Assembly (NCBI GenBank): GCA_023663185.1 | Contig: JAMPHY010000025.1 | Location: forward strand, 1-40,008 | Length of the DNA: 40,008 nucleotides | From: Clostridiales bacterium | Lineage (GTDB): Bacteria > Bacillota > Clostridia > Lachnospirales > Lachnospiraceae | Direction: 5' to 3' | Part shown: in pieces, positions 16,705 to 24,670 of the stretch | Position numbering within the stretch: position 1 is the first letter of the stretch | How the letters are laid out: each line of letters starts with the position of its first letter | The notes under the pieces: model-generated | Seen by the model: only the letters and a program-made list of their open reading frames with translations | Database searches by the model: none | Told to the model about the DNA's origin: nothing | Made by a program: the position numbers and the translations under genes

Positions 16705-17422
16705 AATTTATATAGTCGGCATGGGACCGGGAAGGGAAGAGCTGATGACACAGGAAGCGTTTCATATATTAAAGGAAGCGGAAGTGATTGTCGGTTATAC
16801 ATTATATCTTAGGCTGCTTGGCGAGCGTTTTGCAGAAAAAGAACTGCTCTCCACGCCGATGCGTCAGGAGAAGGAAAGGTGCAGGCTGTGTTTTATGGAA
16901 GCGCAGAAGGGTAAAAAAGTGGCTATGGTCTGTAGCGGAGATGCAGGAATCTACGGGCTTGCCTCTTTGATGTATGAAATCGGGAAGGAGTATCCGGAAA
17001 TTGAGCTTTATGTTGCCGCAGGAATCACAGCGGCAAGCAGCGGAGCAGCAGTTCTCGGCGCGCCGCTTAACCATGATTTCTGCCTCGTAAGCCTGAGCGA
17101 TTTACTGACGCCGTGGGAAATAATTGAAAAAAGGCTTAGTGCGGCGGCTATGGGGGATTTTGTAATCGTGCTTTATAATCCGTCCAGCCATAAGCGGAAA
17201 GATTATCTGCAAAAAGCGTGTGACATTCTACTTAGAGATATTGAAAAAACGCGGGTATGCGGATATGTAGAGAACATAGGAAGGGACGGAACTGAAGCAT
17301 ATATCTGCACGTTGGAAGAACTAAGAAATAGAGAGGTAAACATGTTTACAACTGTATTTATCGGAAGTTCTGGAACGGAAGTAATAAACGGAAAATTAAT
17401 CACGAGGCGAGGATATAAATAA
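16694..17422 (+). CDS. cbiH: Cobalt-precorrin-3 C17-methyltransferase CbiH
   Basis: CbiH methylates C-17 with ring contraction. It has 242 residues. IYIVGMGPGREELMT is the N-terminal SAM motif, followed by VGYTLYLRL, CSGDAGIYGLASLMYE and the GITAASSGAAVLGAPLNHDF region, then IVLYNPSSHKRKDYL. The ATG at 16694 is chosen because GGAAGGT lies eight bases upstream. Starts further upstream are inside cbiG and add no conserved sequence. Confidence 0.94.
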   Translation: MKNRIYIVGMGPGREELMTQEAFHILKEAEVIVGYTLYLRLLGERFAEKELLSTPMRQEKERCRLCFMEAQKGKKVAMVCSGDAGIYGLASLMYEIGKEYPEIELYVAAGITAASSGAAVLGAPLNHDFCLVSLSDLLTPWEIIEKRLSAAAMGDFVIVLYNPSSHKRKDYLQKACDILLRDIEKTRVCGYVENIGRDGTEAYICTLEELRNREVNMFTTVFIGSSGTEVINGKLITRRGYK

Positions 17423-17449
17423 CATGTTGGTTAGGGTGAAAGCGAGAGC

Positions 17450-19696
17450 ATGATGAAAAAAATACTAATATTTGCAGGAACAACTGAAGGAAGAAAATTA
17501 TCGGAATATTTTACCGGCGCGAAAATAGAGCATACAGTCTGCGTGGCGACGGAGTATGGTGAAATTGTTCTAAATAGAAATCCGTATGTAAAAGTCCATC
17601 GGGGAAGAATGGGTAAAGAGCAGATAGAAGAATTTTTACGCGATAGTAAATATGATGTGGTAATAGACGCTACGCACCCTTTTGCCAAAGAGGTTACTCA
17701 TAATATAAAAGCAGCGTTGGAAAAGTTAAATCAGGTGGGAACGACTATTTTATATCTGCGCTTGAAAAGAGAGGGCATAGCGGGGAGAAACGGTATAACA
17801 GAAAGAAACGGCATAGTTGCAAGAGATGACTTGACAGAAAGAGACGACATGACGGCAGGCGAAGGCGGCATTAAGTATTTTGATACAAATGAAGCGTGCG
17901 CAAGAACCTTAGAGGACATAGAAGGGAATGTGCTTCTTACTACGGGCAGCAAGGAACTGTCTAAGTATTGCGTATCGGAAGAATTGAAGCGCAGACTGTA
18001 TGTAAGGGTGCTTCCAAGTATTGAGAGCCTTTCATTATGTATGGAGCAGGGCATATGTGGAAAACAGATTATCGCGATGCAGGGACCGTTTACTATGCAG
18101 ATGAATGAGGCAGTTATACGCCAATATGGGATATCATGTCTGGTGACAAAGGAAAGCGGCGTTTCCGGCGGATATCAGGAAAAAATAGACGCGGCAAAAA
18201 GCGCGGGAATACCAGTGTTCGTAATCGGCTGTCCTGAAAAAGACGAAGGCTATTCATTTGATGAAGTTTGTATGAAATGTGAAGATATCATAGGTGGGGA
18301 TTTTTTAAAGGAAAATTGTGTAGACAAAAATCATGCAGAAGGTAATCATGTAGGAGGGAAACATGCAGAGAAAAATCGTATAGAGGAAAATCGTGCAGGA
18401 GGAAATTATACAGAAGAAAATCTGGAGATTGTTCTTGCTGGAATCGGCATGGGGAATATTAACTCTATGACAAAAGAGGTTGAGAAAGCAATTAACACGG
18501 CGGACATTATATTTGGTGCTGAGAGAGTGCTTAAGGCGGTAACTGATAATGAGATAATTGCTAATACATCAACTGCCAATACGGAGAAGCATTCTTTTTA
18601 TCAGGCGGAGCAGATTATACCATATTTATATACTATGCAGGATAAAAATCCGTTTACGGAGAAGAAAAAAGCAGTCGTACTTTTTTCTGGAGACAGTGGA
18701 TTTTACAGTGGGTGCAAGGCTTTATATAAGGCGCTTAAAACAGAAATCGAAAAAGGCTCTCTTAAGGCTTGTGTACGTGTTTTGCCGGGAATTTCTTCTG
18801 TGGCATATCTTGCGTCATGCGTGGGCGAAAGTTATTCGGACGCGGCGATTTACAGTACGCATGGAAAAGAGCTGAAGAATCTTGTACACAGAATTAAAAG
18901 CAGCCCGAAAACATTTCTGCTTACTTCCGGAGTAAAAGATATAAACTGTCTCGGAGAACAGCTTACAGAGGCAGGAATGACGGACTGTAAAATTATAATC
19001 GGATATCAGCTATCCTATAAGGAACAGCGGATAGAGAAACATACGCCTAAGGAGTGCATTGAACTTAAGGAAGAAGGCTTATATACCTGTCTTATTAAAA
19101 ATCCGTATGCCACACCACGAAGATTGACGCATGGCATTAAGGACGAAGAATTTATTAGGGAAAAAGTACCGATGACAAAAGAAGAAGTCAGAGAGGTAAG
19201 TATCTGCAAGCTGCGATTATGCGAAAATGCTGTGGTTTACGACATAGGCAGCGGAACCGGCTCAATAGCAATAGAAATAGCAGGCATATCAGATGATTTG
19301 CAAGTGTATGCGGTGGAGCGCAATAAAGAAGCAACCCGTTTAATTGAAAAAAACAAAGAGAAGTTTGGATTGCAGAATATAACGGTAGTAGAGATGGAAG
19401 CTCCGCAGGGTTTAGACACTCTGCCGACTGCCACACACGCATTTATAGGCGGAAGCGGCGGAAAACTTAAAGAAATACTGACGGCTCTTAGGAGGATTAA
19501 TCCTAAAATGCGGGTTGTCATCAATGCCGTAAGTATGGAGACTATCTGCGAAATAAAGGAAATTCTCTCAAGCGGCATGATAAGTGAAGAAGAGGTCGTA
19601 CATCTCCAAGTAGGCAGGGTAAAAGAAATGAAGGGACATCATTTGATACAGTCTGAGAATCCGGTCTGGATATGTGCGTTTAATTTTTGTGGGTAA
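17450..19696 (+). CDS. cbiJET: CbiJ-CbiE-CbiT triple fusion
   Basis: One 748-residue protein covers three consecutive steps. Residues 1-280 are cobalt-precorrin-6A reductase CbiJ (IFAGTTEGRKLSEYF, DATHPFAKEVT, TGSKEL). Residues 325-535 are the C5-methyltransferase CbiE (IVLAGIGMGNINSMTKEVEK, FSGDSGFYSG, LPGISSVAYLA). Residues 545-748 are the C15-methyltransferase/decarboxylase CbiT (YDIGSGTGSIAIEIA, FIGGSGGKLKEIL). Two low-complexity stretches, at 109-138 and 289-323, are degenerate tandem repeats; the second is the CbiJ-CbiE linker. Tandem ATGs at 17450 and 17453 have only a weak GCGAGAG site. CbiET fusions are common, but adding CbiJ is unusual. Confidence 0.92.
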   Translation: MMKKILIFAGTTEGRKLSEYFTGAKIEHTVCVATEYGEIVLNRNPYVKVHRGRMGKEQIEEFLRDSKYDVVIDATHPFAKEVTHNIKAALEKLNQVGTTILYLRLKREGIAGRNGITERNGIVARDDLTERDDMTAGEGGIKYFDTNEACARTLEDIEGNVLLTTGSKELSKYCVSEELKRRLYVRVLPSIESLSLCMEQGICGKQIIAMQGPFTMQMNEAVIRQYGISCLVTKESGVSGGYQEKIDAAKSAGIPVFVIGCPEKDEGYSFDEVCMKCEDIIGGDFLKENCVDKNHAEGNHVGGKHAEKNRIEENRAGGNYTEENLEIVLAGIGMGNINSMTKEVEKAINTADIIFGAERVLKAVTDNEIIANTSTANTEKHSFYQAEQIIPYLYTMQDKNPFTEKKKAVVLFSGDSGFYSGCKALYKALKTEIEKGSLKACVRVLPGISSVAYLASCVGESYSDAAIYSTHGKELKNLVHRIKSSPKTFLLTSGVKDINCLGEQLTEAGMTDCKIIIGYQLSYKEQRIEKHTPKECIELKEEGLYTCLIKNPYATPRRLTHGIKDEEFIREKVPMTKEEVREVSICKLRLCENAVVYDIGSGTGSIAIEIAGISDDLQVYAVERNKEATRLIEKNKEKFGLQNITVVEMEAPQGLDTLPTATHAFIGGSGGKLKEILTALRRINPKMRVVINAVSMETICEIKEILSSGMISEEEVVHLQVGRVKEMKGHHLIQSENPVWICAFNFCG
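17774..17863 (+). repeat. 18-bp in-frame tandem repeat inside the CbiJ domain
   Basis: Five 18-bp units encode GIAGRN, GITERN, GIVARD, DLTERD and DMTAGE. They form a surface-loop-like insertion in the reductase part, at a point where other CbiJ proteins have no such stretch as far as I can recall. The units are diverged, so this is not recent slippage. Confidence 0.7.
18314..18418 (+). repeat. 15-bp in-frame tandem repeat in the CbiJ-CbiE linker
   Basis: Seven 15-bp units encode NCVDK, NHAEG, NHVGG, KHAEK, NRIEE, NRAGG and NYTEE, a charged, Asn/His/Glu-rich spacer between the reductase and methyltransferase domains. The repeat probably grew by slippage and now works as a flexible tether. Metal binding by its histidines is possible but unsupported. 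Confidence 0.75.
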
Positions 19697-19711
19697 GGCA
19701 GAGCGCAATAG

Positions 19712-19790
19712 GCATAGAGGATATGTTATATAGAAGATTTAATAATGCAGATAAGATATTGTGAAGGTTAATAATGTAGAGTGAGGAAAG
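19712..19790 (+). repeat. Weak degenerate repeat in the cbiJET-cbiA gap
   Basis: The 107-base gap between cbiJET and cbiA holds two and a half poorly matching units starting near 19712, 19747 and 19776. Each runs GCA/GTAGAT-type purine-rich sequence into GAAG(A/G)TTTAATAAT. Unit lengths differ (about 35 and 29 bases), so the call is tentative. It resembles the better repeats after cbiK and cbiF. Confidence 0.35.
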
Positions 19791-19803
19791 GCATGATATT
19801 TAC

Positions 19804-21282
19804 ATGAAAATTAAAAGAGTTATGATTGCCGCGCCTAAAAGCAGTAGTGGGAAAACGGTAGTTACATGTGCGTTGCTTAAAGCGCTTAAAGATATGGGAA
19901 GGAACGTGGTTTCCTATAAGTGTGGTCCTGATTATATTGATCCGATGTTTCATGAGAAGGTAATAAATGTTCCCGCCGAAAATCTGGATACTTTTTTTAC
20001 AGATGAAGAAACGACGATGAAGCTTTTTCAAAATAGTGCAAAAGGAGCGGATTTTGCTGTATTGGAAGGAGTTATGGGATTGTACGATGGGCTGGGCGGA
20101 GTCAGGGAAGAAGGTTCTTCCTACCATCTTGCTAAAGTGACCAAAACGCCGATTGTGCTGGTCGTAGATAGCAAAGGAATGGGACGCTCTGTAATATCTT
20201 TGATAGCGGGATTTCTTGACTATGACGATAAACATCTGATAAAGGGAGTTATATTTAACAGAATATCCAAAGGATATTATGAAATTCTGAAACCGTTAAT
20301 AGAGAAAGAACTGCAAATTAAGGTAATCGGTTTTCTGCCAGAGAATGATAAGCTACATATTGAGAGCAGGCATTTAGGTCTTGTTTTGCCAAACGAAGCA
20401 AGCGGCGTGGCGGACTCTGTCAATGCGAAAGATTTAATAAGTGAAAAATTACACGCGGCGTCGGAGTTTTTTGCATTGAACGTCTCCATAGAAGGTATAG
20501 AGAAAATTGCGGAAGATGCGGAAAGTATAGAAAATGCAGAATATTGCGAAGAGGCAGAGGCGTCGGAACAACAGAATAACATGCTGTGTGAAAAAATGAC
20601 AAATGTGTCGGAAATTTGTAGAACGGAGCAAGGGAAAAAGCCGTATACTGCCGCTGACACTCCCGTCATTGCAGTAGCAAAAGATGAAGCCTTTTGTTTC
20701 TATTATAAAGACAATATCCGCTTGCTTGAAAAATATGGAGCAAAGATAAGTTACTTTTCACCAATAAGGGACGAGGAACTCCCGCAGGGCTGCCATGCCC
20801 TGTTAATCGGCGGCGGATATCCGGAATTGTATGCAGGAAAACTTAGCGCCAATACAAAAATGCTTACTACGGTAAAATGCGCGGCGGAAAATAAAATGCC
20901 GATAGTGGTGGAGTGCGGCGGCTTTATGTATCTGCATTCATGTTTGAAAGACCAAGCCGGTATATGTTATAATATGGCAGGAGTTGTTCCGGCGACATGT
21001 TTTTATACCGGAAAATCAGTTCGCTTCGGTTATATAGAACTAAAAGAAAAGCGAAGTTATTTTTTGCCGGAGGGCGATAGGATAAAAGGTCATGAATTTC
21101 ATTATTATGACAGCACATGTAACGGAGAGGACGCAATGGCGCGAAAACCTGTGACGGAGAAAGAATATTCCTGCATCATAGAGAATGAGACGCAATGGCT
21201 GGGGTTTCCACATTTATATTATCCGTCAAATCCTGCGTTTGCGAAAGCGTTTGTGGATAAGGCGCGGTTATGGAGGATATAA
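19804..21282 (+). CDS. cbiA: Cobyrinic acid a,c-diamide synthase CbiA
   Basis: CbiA amidates the a and c side chains of cobyrinic acid with glutamine and ATP. The N-terminal ATPase half has APKSSSGKTVVTCALL and YKCGPDYIDPMFH. The C-terminal glutaminase half has LIGGGYPELYA, the nucleophile in VVECGGFMYLHS, and the end histidine in GFPHLYY. It has 492 residues, somewhat long, because of an acidic insertion at about 229-279 between the halves. The ATG at 19804 lies 12 bases after GGAAAGG. A four-codon frame (19793-19807) fits the binding site better and overlaps the start. Confidence 0.94.
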   Translation: MKIKRVMIAAPKSSSGKTVVTCALLKALKDMGRNVVSYKCGPDYIDPMFHEKVINVPAENLDTFFTDEETTMKLFQNSAKGADFAVLEGVMGLYDGLGGVREEGSSYHLAKVTKTPIVLVVDSKGMGRSVISLIAGFLDYDDKHLIKGVIFNRISKGYYEILKPLIEKELQIKVIGFLPENDKLHIESRHLGLVLPNEASGVADSVNAKDLISEKLHAASEFFALNVSIEGIEKIAEDAESIENAEYCEEAEASEQQNNMLCEKMTNVSEICRTEQGKKPYTAADTPVIAVAKDEAFCFYYKDNIRLLEKYGAKISYFSPIRDEELPQGCHALLIGGGYPELYAGKLSANTKMLTTVKCAAENKMPIVVECGGFMYLHSCLKDQAGICYNMAGVVPATCFYTGKSVRFGYIELKEKRSYFLPEGDRIKGHEFHYYDSTCNGEDAMARKPVTEKEYSCIIENETQWLGFPHLYYPSNPAFAKAFVDKARLWRI

Positions 21283-21288
21283 AATAGT

Positions 21289-21537
21289 ATGGAAAATTCA
21301 TATCGTTTTTTTGAAAACAGGGATTGTAAATATTTTCCATGTCATAAGGGGCTGGAAGATTTTAACTGTTTATTTTGCTATTGTCCGATGTATCTAAGGC
21401 AGAACTGTCCGGGCAATCCTGCATACATAGAGAAGAACGGACGAAGGATAAAAGACTGCACCAACTGTACTTTTCCGCACCAGCCTGAAAATTATGATGT
21501 GGTGATGCGGATTTTAAAAGAACCTGTGGAAAAATAA
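21289..21537 (+). CDS. Cysteine-rich small protein of cobalamin loci
   Basis: This 82-residue protein has eight cysteines in pairs (DCKYFPC, NCLFCYC, NCPGNP, DCTNC). It matches my recollection of the 'cysteine-rich small domain' family (PF04071), often found next to cbiA or other cobalamin genes. The cysteines suggest a bound metal or cluster. Its role is unknown. It starts six bases after cbiA ends and is probably the last gene of the cobalamin operon. Confidence 0.75.
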   Translation: MENSYRFFENRDCKYFPCHKGLEDFNCLFCYCPMYLRQNCPGNPAYIEKNGRRIKDCTNCTFPHQPENYDVVMRILKEPVEK

Positions 21538-21552
21538 ATTTGTGGAGAGTAG

Positions 21553-21573
21553 ACTTGTGCAGACATCACAAGT
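21553..21573 (+). other. Small hairpin after the cobalamin operon
   Basis: ACTTGTG (21553-21559) pairs perfectly with CACAAGT (21567-21573) around a seven-base loop. There is no T-run after it, so it is not a standard intrinsic terminator. It lies in the 84-base gap that ends the cobalamin block. Confidence 0.3.
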
Positions 21574-21621
21574 GTTCTGAACGCGCAAGTTCGCATACTA
21601 AGAAAGGGTAAGGAATTATTA

Positions 21622-22476
21622 ATGAAAAATAAAATTAAGATTGCAACTAATCAAAATGAAATACAGTGCTTATATTCGCAGGATTGGGAGTATTATGATT
21701 ACGGAAATTGCAAGAGACATTTACAGATAATTTTCCCATATAAGCCGGAAATGAATGAGAATGAAAAGTATCCGCTCATTTTGTTTATTCCCGGTTCTGC
21801 ATGGCATAAACAGGAAATGTATAACGATATCCCGCAATATGCAATGCTTGCCAAAAGAGGATTTGTGGTTGCCGCAATGGAGTATCGGGAATCTGATATT
21901 GCAGCTTTTCCGGCGCAGATTGAAGATGTGTATAACGCGCTGAATTTCATTCCGAGTATTGCAAATAATTTTCATATTGATACAGATAAAATCTTTCTTA
22001 TGGGAAATTCTTCCGGCGGACATATTGCTATGATGTCAGTTCTTTTTAATGCGCATGGATTATGCAATGCTTTACCTAAGATATCCGGTGTTATTTGTGA
22101 AAGCGGTTCAACGGATTTATTAATCTGTGCAAAGGAAAAGCTTCCGCCATGGTTGAAAATTCGCCCATCGGCTGTACTTCTTGGCGTTGATAAAATCGAA
22201 GGCAATGAAGAACTTGCTAAGAAGGCTTCTTGTTCTATGTATATTTCAGAGGATATTGAACTCCCGCCGATATTGCTTATACACAGTGAACATGATCCGG
22301 TTGTGTCCGTGGAAAACAGCAGGACGTTATATGACAAACTTGCTGCCTGCCATCACCATGTTTTTTATTATGAACTTGAAGGAAGTGATGCGCACGGCGG
22401 AGTCACTTTTTATGATAGCGCGATATTGGATATTATTCAGGAATTTTGCATAAAGGGTATGCCGAAAGAAAAATAA
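21622..22476 (+). CDS. Alpha/beta hydrolase, acetyl-esterase-like
   Basis: This is a probable cytoplasmic esterase or peptidase-like hydrolase of 284 residues. The nucleophile elbow is GNSSGGH with Ser130. The acid is probably the Asp in HSEHDPVVS and the histidine is in SDAHGGVTFYD. LILFIPGSAW provides the oxyanion-side strand (His-Gly replaced by Pro-Gly). AGAAAGGGTAAGG precedes the ATG. There is no signal peptide. The substrate is unknown, and there is no obvious link to the cobalamin genes. Confidence 0.8.
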   Translation: MKNKIKIATNQNEIQCLYSQDWEYYDYGNCKRHLQIIFPYKPEMNENEKYPLILFIPGSAWHKQEMYNDIPQYAMLAKRGFVVAAMEYRESDIAAFPAQIEDVYNALNFIPSIANNFHIDTDKIFLMGNSSGGHIAMMSVLFNAHGLCNALPKISGVICESGSTDLLICAKEKLPPWLKIRPSAVLLGVDKIEGNEELAKKASCSMYISEDIELPPILLIHSEHDPVVSVENSRTLYDKLAACHHHVFYYELEGSDAHGGVTFYDSAILDIIQEFCIKGMPKEK

Positions 22477-22498
22477 ATTTAAAATATTAATTTTAGGG

Positions 22499-22527
22499 TT
22501 GACAGATATTAACTTCTGATATATCAT
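22499..22527 (+). promoter_or_regulatory. Sigma-70-type promoter for the 244-residue gene
   Basis: TTGACA (22499-22504) and TATCAT (22522-22527) are separated by 17 bases. The -35 is perfect and the -10 matches five of six. It lies 37 bases before the ATG at 22564, which has AGGAGG. Confidence 0.7.
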
Positions 22528-22563
22528 ATAAGACACATACCAAATATGATACAGGAGGATTGA

Positions 22564-23298
22564 ATGAACGAAACAGCTTATATTTATTTAAAATTAGAGA
22601 ATATGGGAGAAGAAGAGCAGGAAGAACTGATTAGAAAAATGGACGATATGCTTTTGCCGTTAGGACTTAAGTATAGCGGATTCCAGAATATGTATATTCC
22701 ACAGGATAGTAAAAAGCGTGACGACATTGTATTCGACGCAGTTCATAAGTTGAAAACATGTGATTGGCTGAAAGGCATTTATGATTATACAGTGACGGGG
22801 AATATGTGTTTCGATAAGGGCTTAGATGCTATTGATTGTTCTCATATGACGTTGCCGAAAAAGTCCAAGATGGCATATTATGAAGAGTATTATTTGAGGA
22901 CACATGAGTTTCCGCATGATATCTTGGTTGATGAGAATGATTGTCTTGCAGACGGATATGTTTCATTTCTACTTGCTAAAAAGTATAATATAAAGCATAA
23001 TATGTATAAAGGGTTTTCAATTTATCAGGTGGAAAGTGATGTCCCATATAAGAAAGTTGTCATAGGAAGACATGTTGCGTTTGAGAAAGATAACATTACC
23101 ATAAAAAGTGAAAAGTATTACAAGTGGATTTATGATATAAAGTCGCCTGTTGTTCCAGGGGATATATTGCTTGTAAAAACAAAGAAAGGTAAAGATTTTA
23201 TGGTTGTGGATAAGATTTCTTATGACGCTGGCAGGAAATATTTAAACCAATATAAAAAAGTATTAAAGCATACAGGAAAAAAGATGAAAACGCTGTAA
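22564..23298 (+). CDS. Protein of unknown function (244 residues), paired with XRE regulator
   Basis: I do not recognise this protein. It is soluble, without a signal peptide or membrane segment. The first 90 residues form an alpha/beta unit (AYIYLKLENMGEEEQEELI, then GLKYSGFQNMYIP). A second part from about residue 115 contains EFPHDILVDENDCLADGYVS and ends with a beta-rich, Lys-rich region (VVPGDILLVKTKKGKDFMVV) that could bind nucleic acid. It has its own consensus promoter and AGGAGG, and an XRE-type gene starts 18 bases later. A regulated two-gene module is inferred. Confidence 0.6.
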   Translation: MNETAYIYLKLENMGEEEQEELIRKMDDMLLPLGLKYSGFQNMYIPQDSKKRDDIVFDAVHKLKTCDWLKGIYDYTVTGNMCFDKGLDAIDCSHMTLPKKSKMAYYEEYYLRTHEFPHDILVDENDCLADGYVSFLLAKKYNIKHNMYKGFSIYQVESDVPYKKVVIGRHVAFEKDNITIKSEKYYKWIYDIKSPVVPGDILLVKTKKGKDFMVVDKISYDAGRKYLNQYKKVLKHTGKKMKTL

Positions 23299-23316
23299 AG
23301 CAGATAGGAGTCAATT

Positions 23317-23586
23317 ATGAGTAGAATGGATTATATTGTCAATGTTGAAGGAGAGAAAGTTTTGATAGAAACACAGCAGAATGAAGCGCGTAAAGAAGTT
23401 ATTGAGCTGTTTAAAAATTATCGGAAAGAACTAGGTATGACTCAAACAGAACTTGGCAGACGAATTGGAATCCCGCAGTCTAATGTTACGCGGTTTGAAA
23501 GCGGCAACTATAATCCGACTCTGGAATTTTTGGTGAAAACAGCGGCAGCTATGGGGAAAAGGGTTAAGGTTTCGTTGGAGGATTAA
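23317..23586 (+). CDS. XRE-family helix-turn-helix protein
   Basis: This 89-residue DNA-binding protein has a Cro/C1-type HTH at about 30-85: YRKELGMTQTELGRRIG, then IPQSNVTRFESGNYNPTLE. The size and layout match antitoxins of HigA type or small autoregulators. It follows the 244-residue gene by 18 bases. It may repress the consensus promoter at 22499, but no palindrome is evident there. Confidence 0.8.
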   Translation: MSRMDYIVNVEGEKVLIETQQNEARKEVIELFKNYRKELGMTQTELGRRIGIPQSNVTRFESGNYNPTLEFLVKTAAAMGKRVKVSLED

Positions 23587-23666
23587 TCATTGAACTTTTT
23601 AACTAGTGTTTTTAAATGGTTCTTTAGTTTATGAAAAGATAATCGAAGAAAAATAAAGGGAAGCTC

Positions 23667-23675
23667 TGATATAAT
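23667..23675 (+). promoter_or_regulatory. Extended -10 promoter for the JAB gene
   Basis: TGATATAAT (23667-23675) combines the extended -10 TG with a perfect TATAAT. The -35 is poor, as usual for this promoter class. It lies 38 bases before the GTG start at 23714. Confidence 0.55.
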
Positions 23676-23713
23676 ACAGTTGAATAGATGATTTTGTAAA
23701 GGGGCTGATACTA

Positions 23714-24331
23714 GTGGATACATTGGATAAGCCGGTAAATTTGGAATCTCTGGAAATGGCAAAGAATCGTAATAAGAAGGTATATATTACTGATATTGCG
23801 ATAGATAAAGTTCCATTTATTCAATATAAAGGATTTACAGATAATCAAAATGCTATTATGAGAGAACTGGCACAGGAAGTATTGATAGTTTCCAGAGATG
23901 AAAATGATAGTAATGAGGTCGCAATAACTTGTGATCTTGGTGTGGAGAATCCGCTTGAAGTGTATGGTGTTTCTTTTGGAACGGAGCATGAAGTAGATGT
24001 TAGGTCAGATACCTTGTCAAACCATATACTTGTTTCACAAAAATCCGTAGCAGTAGTAATTTTACACAATCACCCTTCCACACAGACATTTTCAATACAA
24101 GATATACAGTTTTTTATTGAGTTTTCCACTTTAGAGATTATGGTAGTAGTTTCAAATCAGGGAACGGTTCACTATTTGGTGCGGGAGGATAGTTATGATT
24201 TGAAAAAGGCAACAGCCTTATTTAAAGAGTGTATAGAGAACTTGAAAAAAGATTCTCCGCTAACAGAAGTTTATCTTGCTGCGTTGTCGTTTTTAGCAAA
24301 AAGCAGTGAAGTGGGAATATATTATCGTTAG
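23714..24331 (+). CDS. RadC-like JAB/MPN domain protein
   Basis: This 205-residue protein has a JAB (JAMM) metalloprotease-like domain: His118 and His120 in HNHPS, Ser122 and Asp130 give the HxHPSx7D zinc site. RadC-type proteins share the VILHNHPS strand but lack a confirmed protease role. The GTG start at 23714 follows AAAGGGG by nine bases. The N-terminal 50 residues are not recognised. A 57-residue gene begins 12 bases later, so the two are probably co-translated. Cargo of a mobile element or a defence or toxin context is possible. Confidence 0.75.
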   Translation: MDTLDKPVNLESLEMAKNRNKKVYITDIAIDKVPFIQYKGFTDNQNAIMRELAQEVLIVSRDENDSNEVAITCDLGVENPLEVYGVSFGTEHEVDVRSDTLSNHILVSQKSVAVVILHNHPSTQTFSIQDIQFFIEFSTLEIMVVVSNQGTVHYLVREDSYDLKKATALFKECIENLKKDSPLTEVYLAALSFLAKSSEVGIYYR

Positions 24332-24343
24332 GAGGTCGATAGC

Positions 24344-24517
24344 ATGGAGAGTTATGTTTTAAATGATGTGGAATATAATTTTAAACCATTGGAAATTTTT
24401 GTTCCTGATCCGAATTATAAGGTGGACGAAAAAGAGTTAGCAAAAAGTATAGAAAAGAATAAGGCTATTATAGAAAGGGCAAGAGAGAGTCGGAAAAGGC
24501 GTTTGCAGAAATTATAG
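24344..24517 (+). CDS. Small protein of unknown function (57 residues) after the JAB gene
   Basis: This short gene reads MESYVLNDVEYNFKPLEIF at its start and ends in a Lys/Arg-rich helix (ERARESRKRRLQKL). AGGAGG lies eight bases before the ATG, overlapping the end of the JAB gene, which supports real translation. The N-terminal half looks extended and the C-terminal half a basic amphipathic helix. It could be a partner or substrate of the JAB protein; that is inference from position only. Confidence 0.65.
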   Translation: MESYVLNDVEYNFKPLEIFVPDPNYKVDEKELAKSIEKNKAIIERARESRKRRLQKL

Positions 24518-24578
24518 TATTTCCAAAAGGAATTATCAATTCGCAATGCTGCATTCAAATTTTAAATAGCGAAATCGG

Positions 24579-24607
24579 TTGTATTTGCCGTAAAGATTGC
24601 CTATATA
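24579..24607 (+). promoter_or_regulatory. Possible promoter for the lectin-like lipoprotein
   Basis: TTGTAT (24579-24584) and TATATA (24602-24607) are 17 bases apart in the 153-base gap before the lipoprotein gene. Both are imperfect, so this is tentative. Nothing else is evident in the gap. Confidence 0.35.
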
Positions 24608-24670
24608 TAGAAACAGAAGTGGAGATATCGCTGAGCAGCATGTTAATAATTGAAGATAAAGGAAATTAAT

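Noticed and set aside
16224-16802. 192-residue open frame on the minus strand across cbiG and cbiH
   Set aside because: It is antisense to two clear enzymes, has no binding site and has low-complexity Ser/Pro-rich composition typical of shadow frames.
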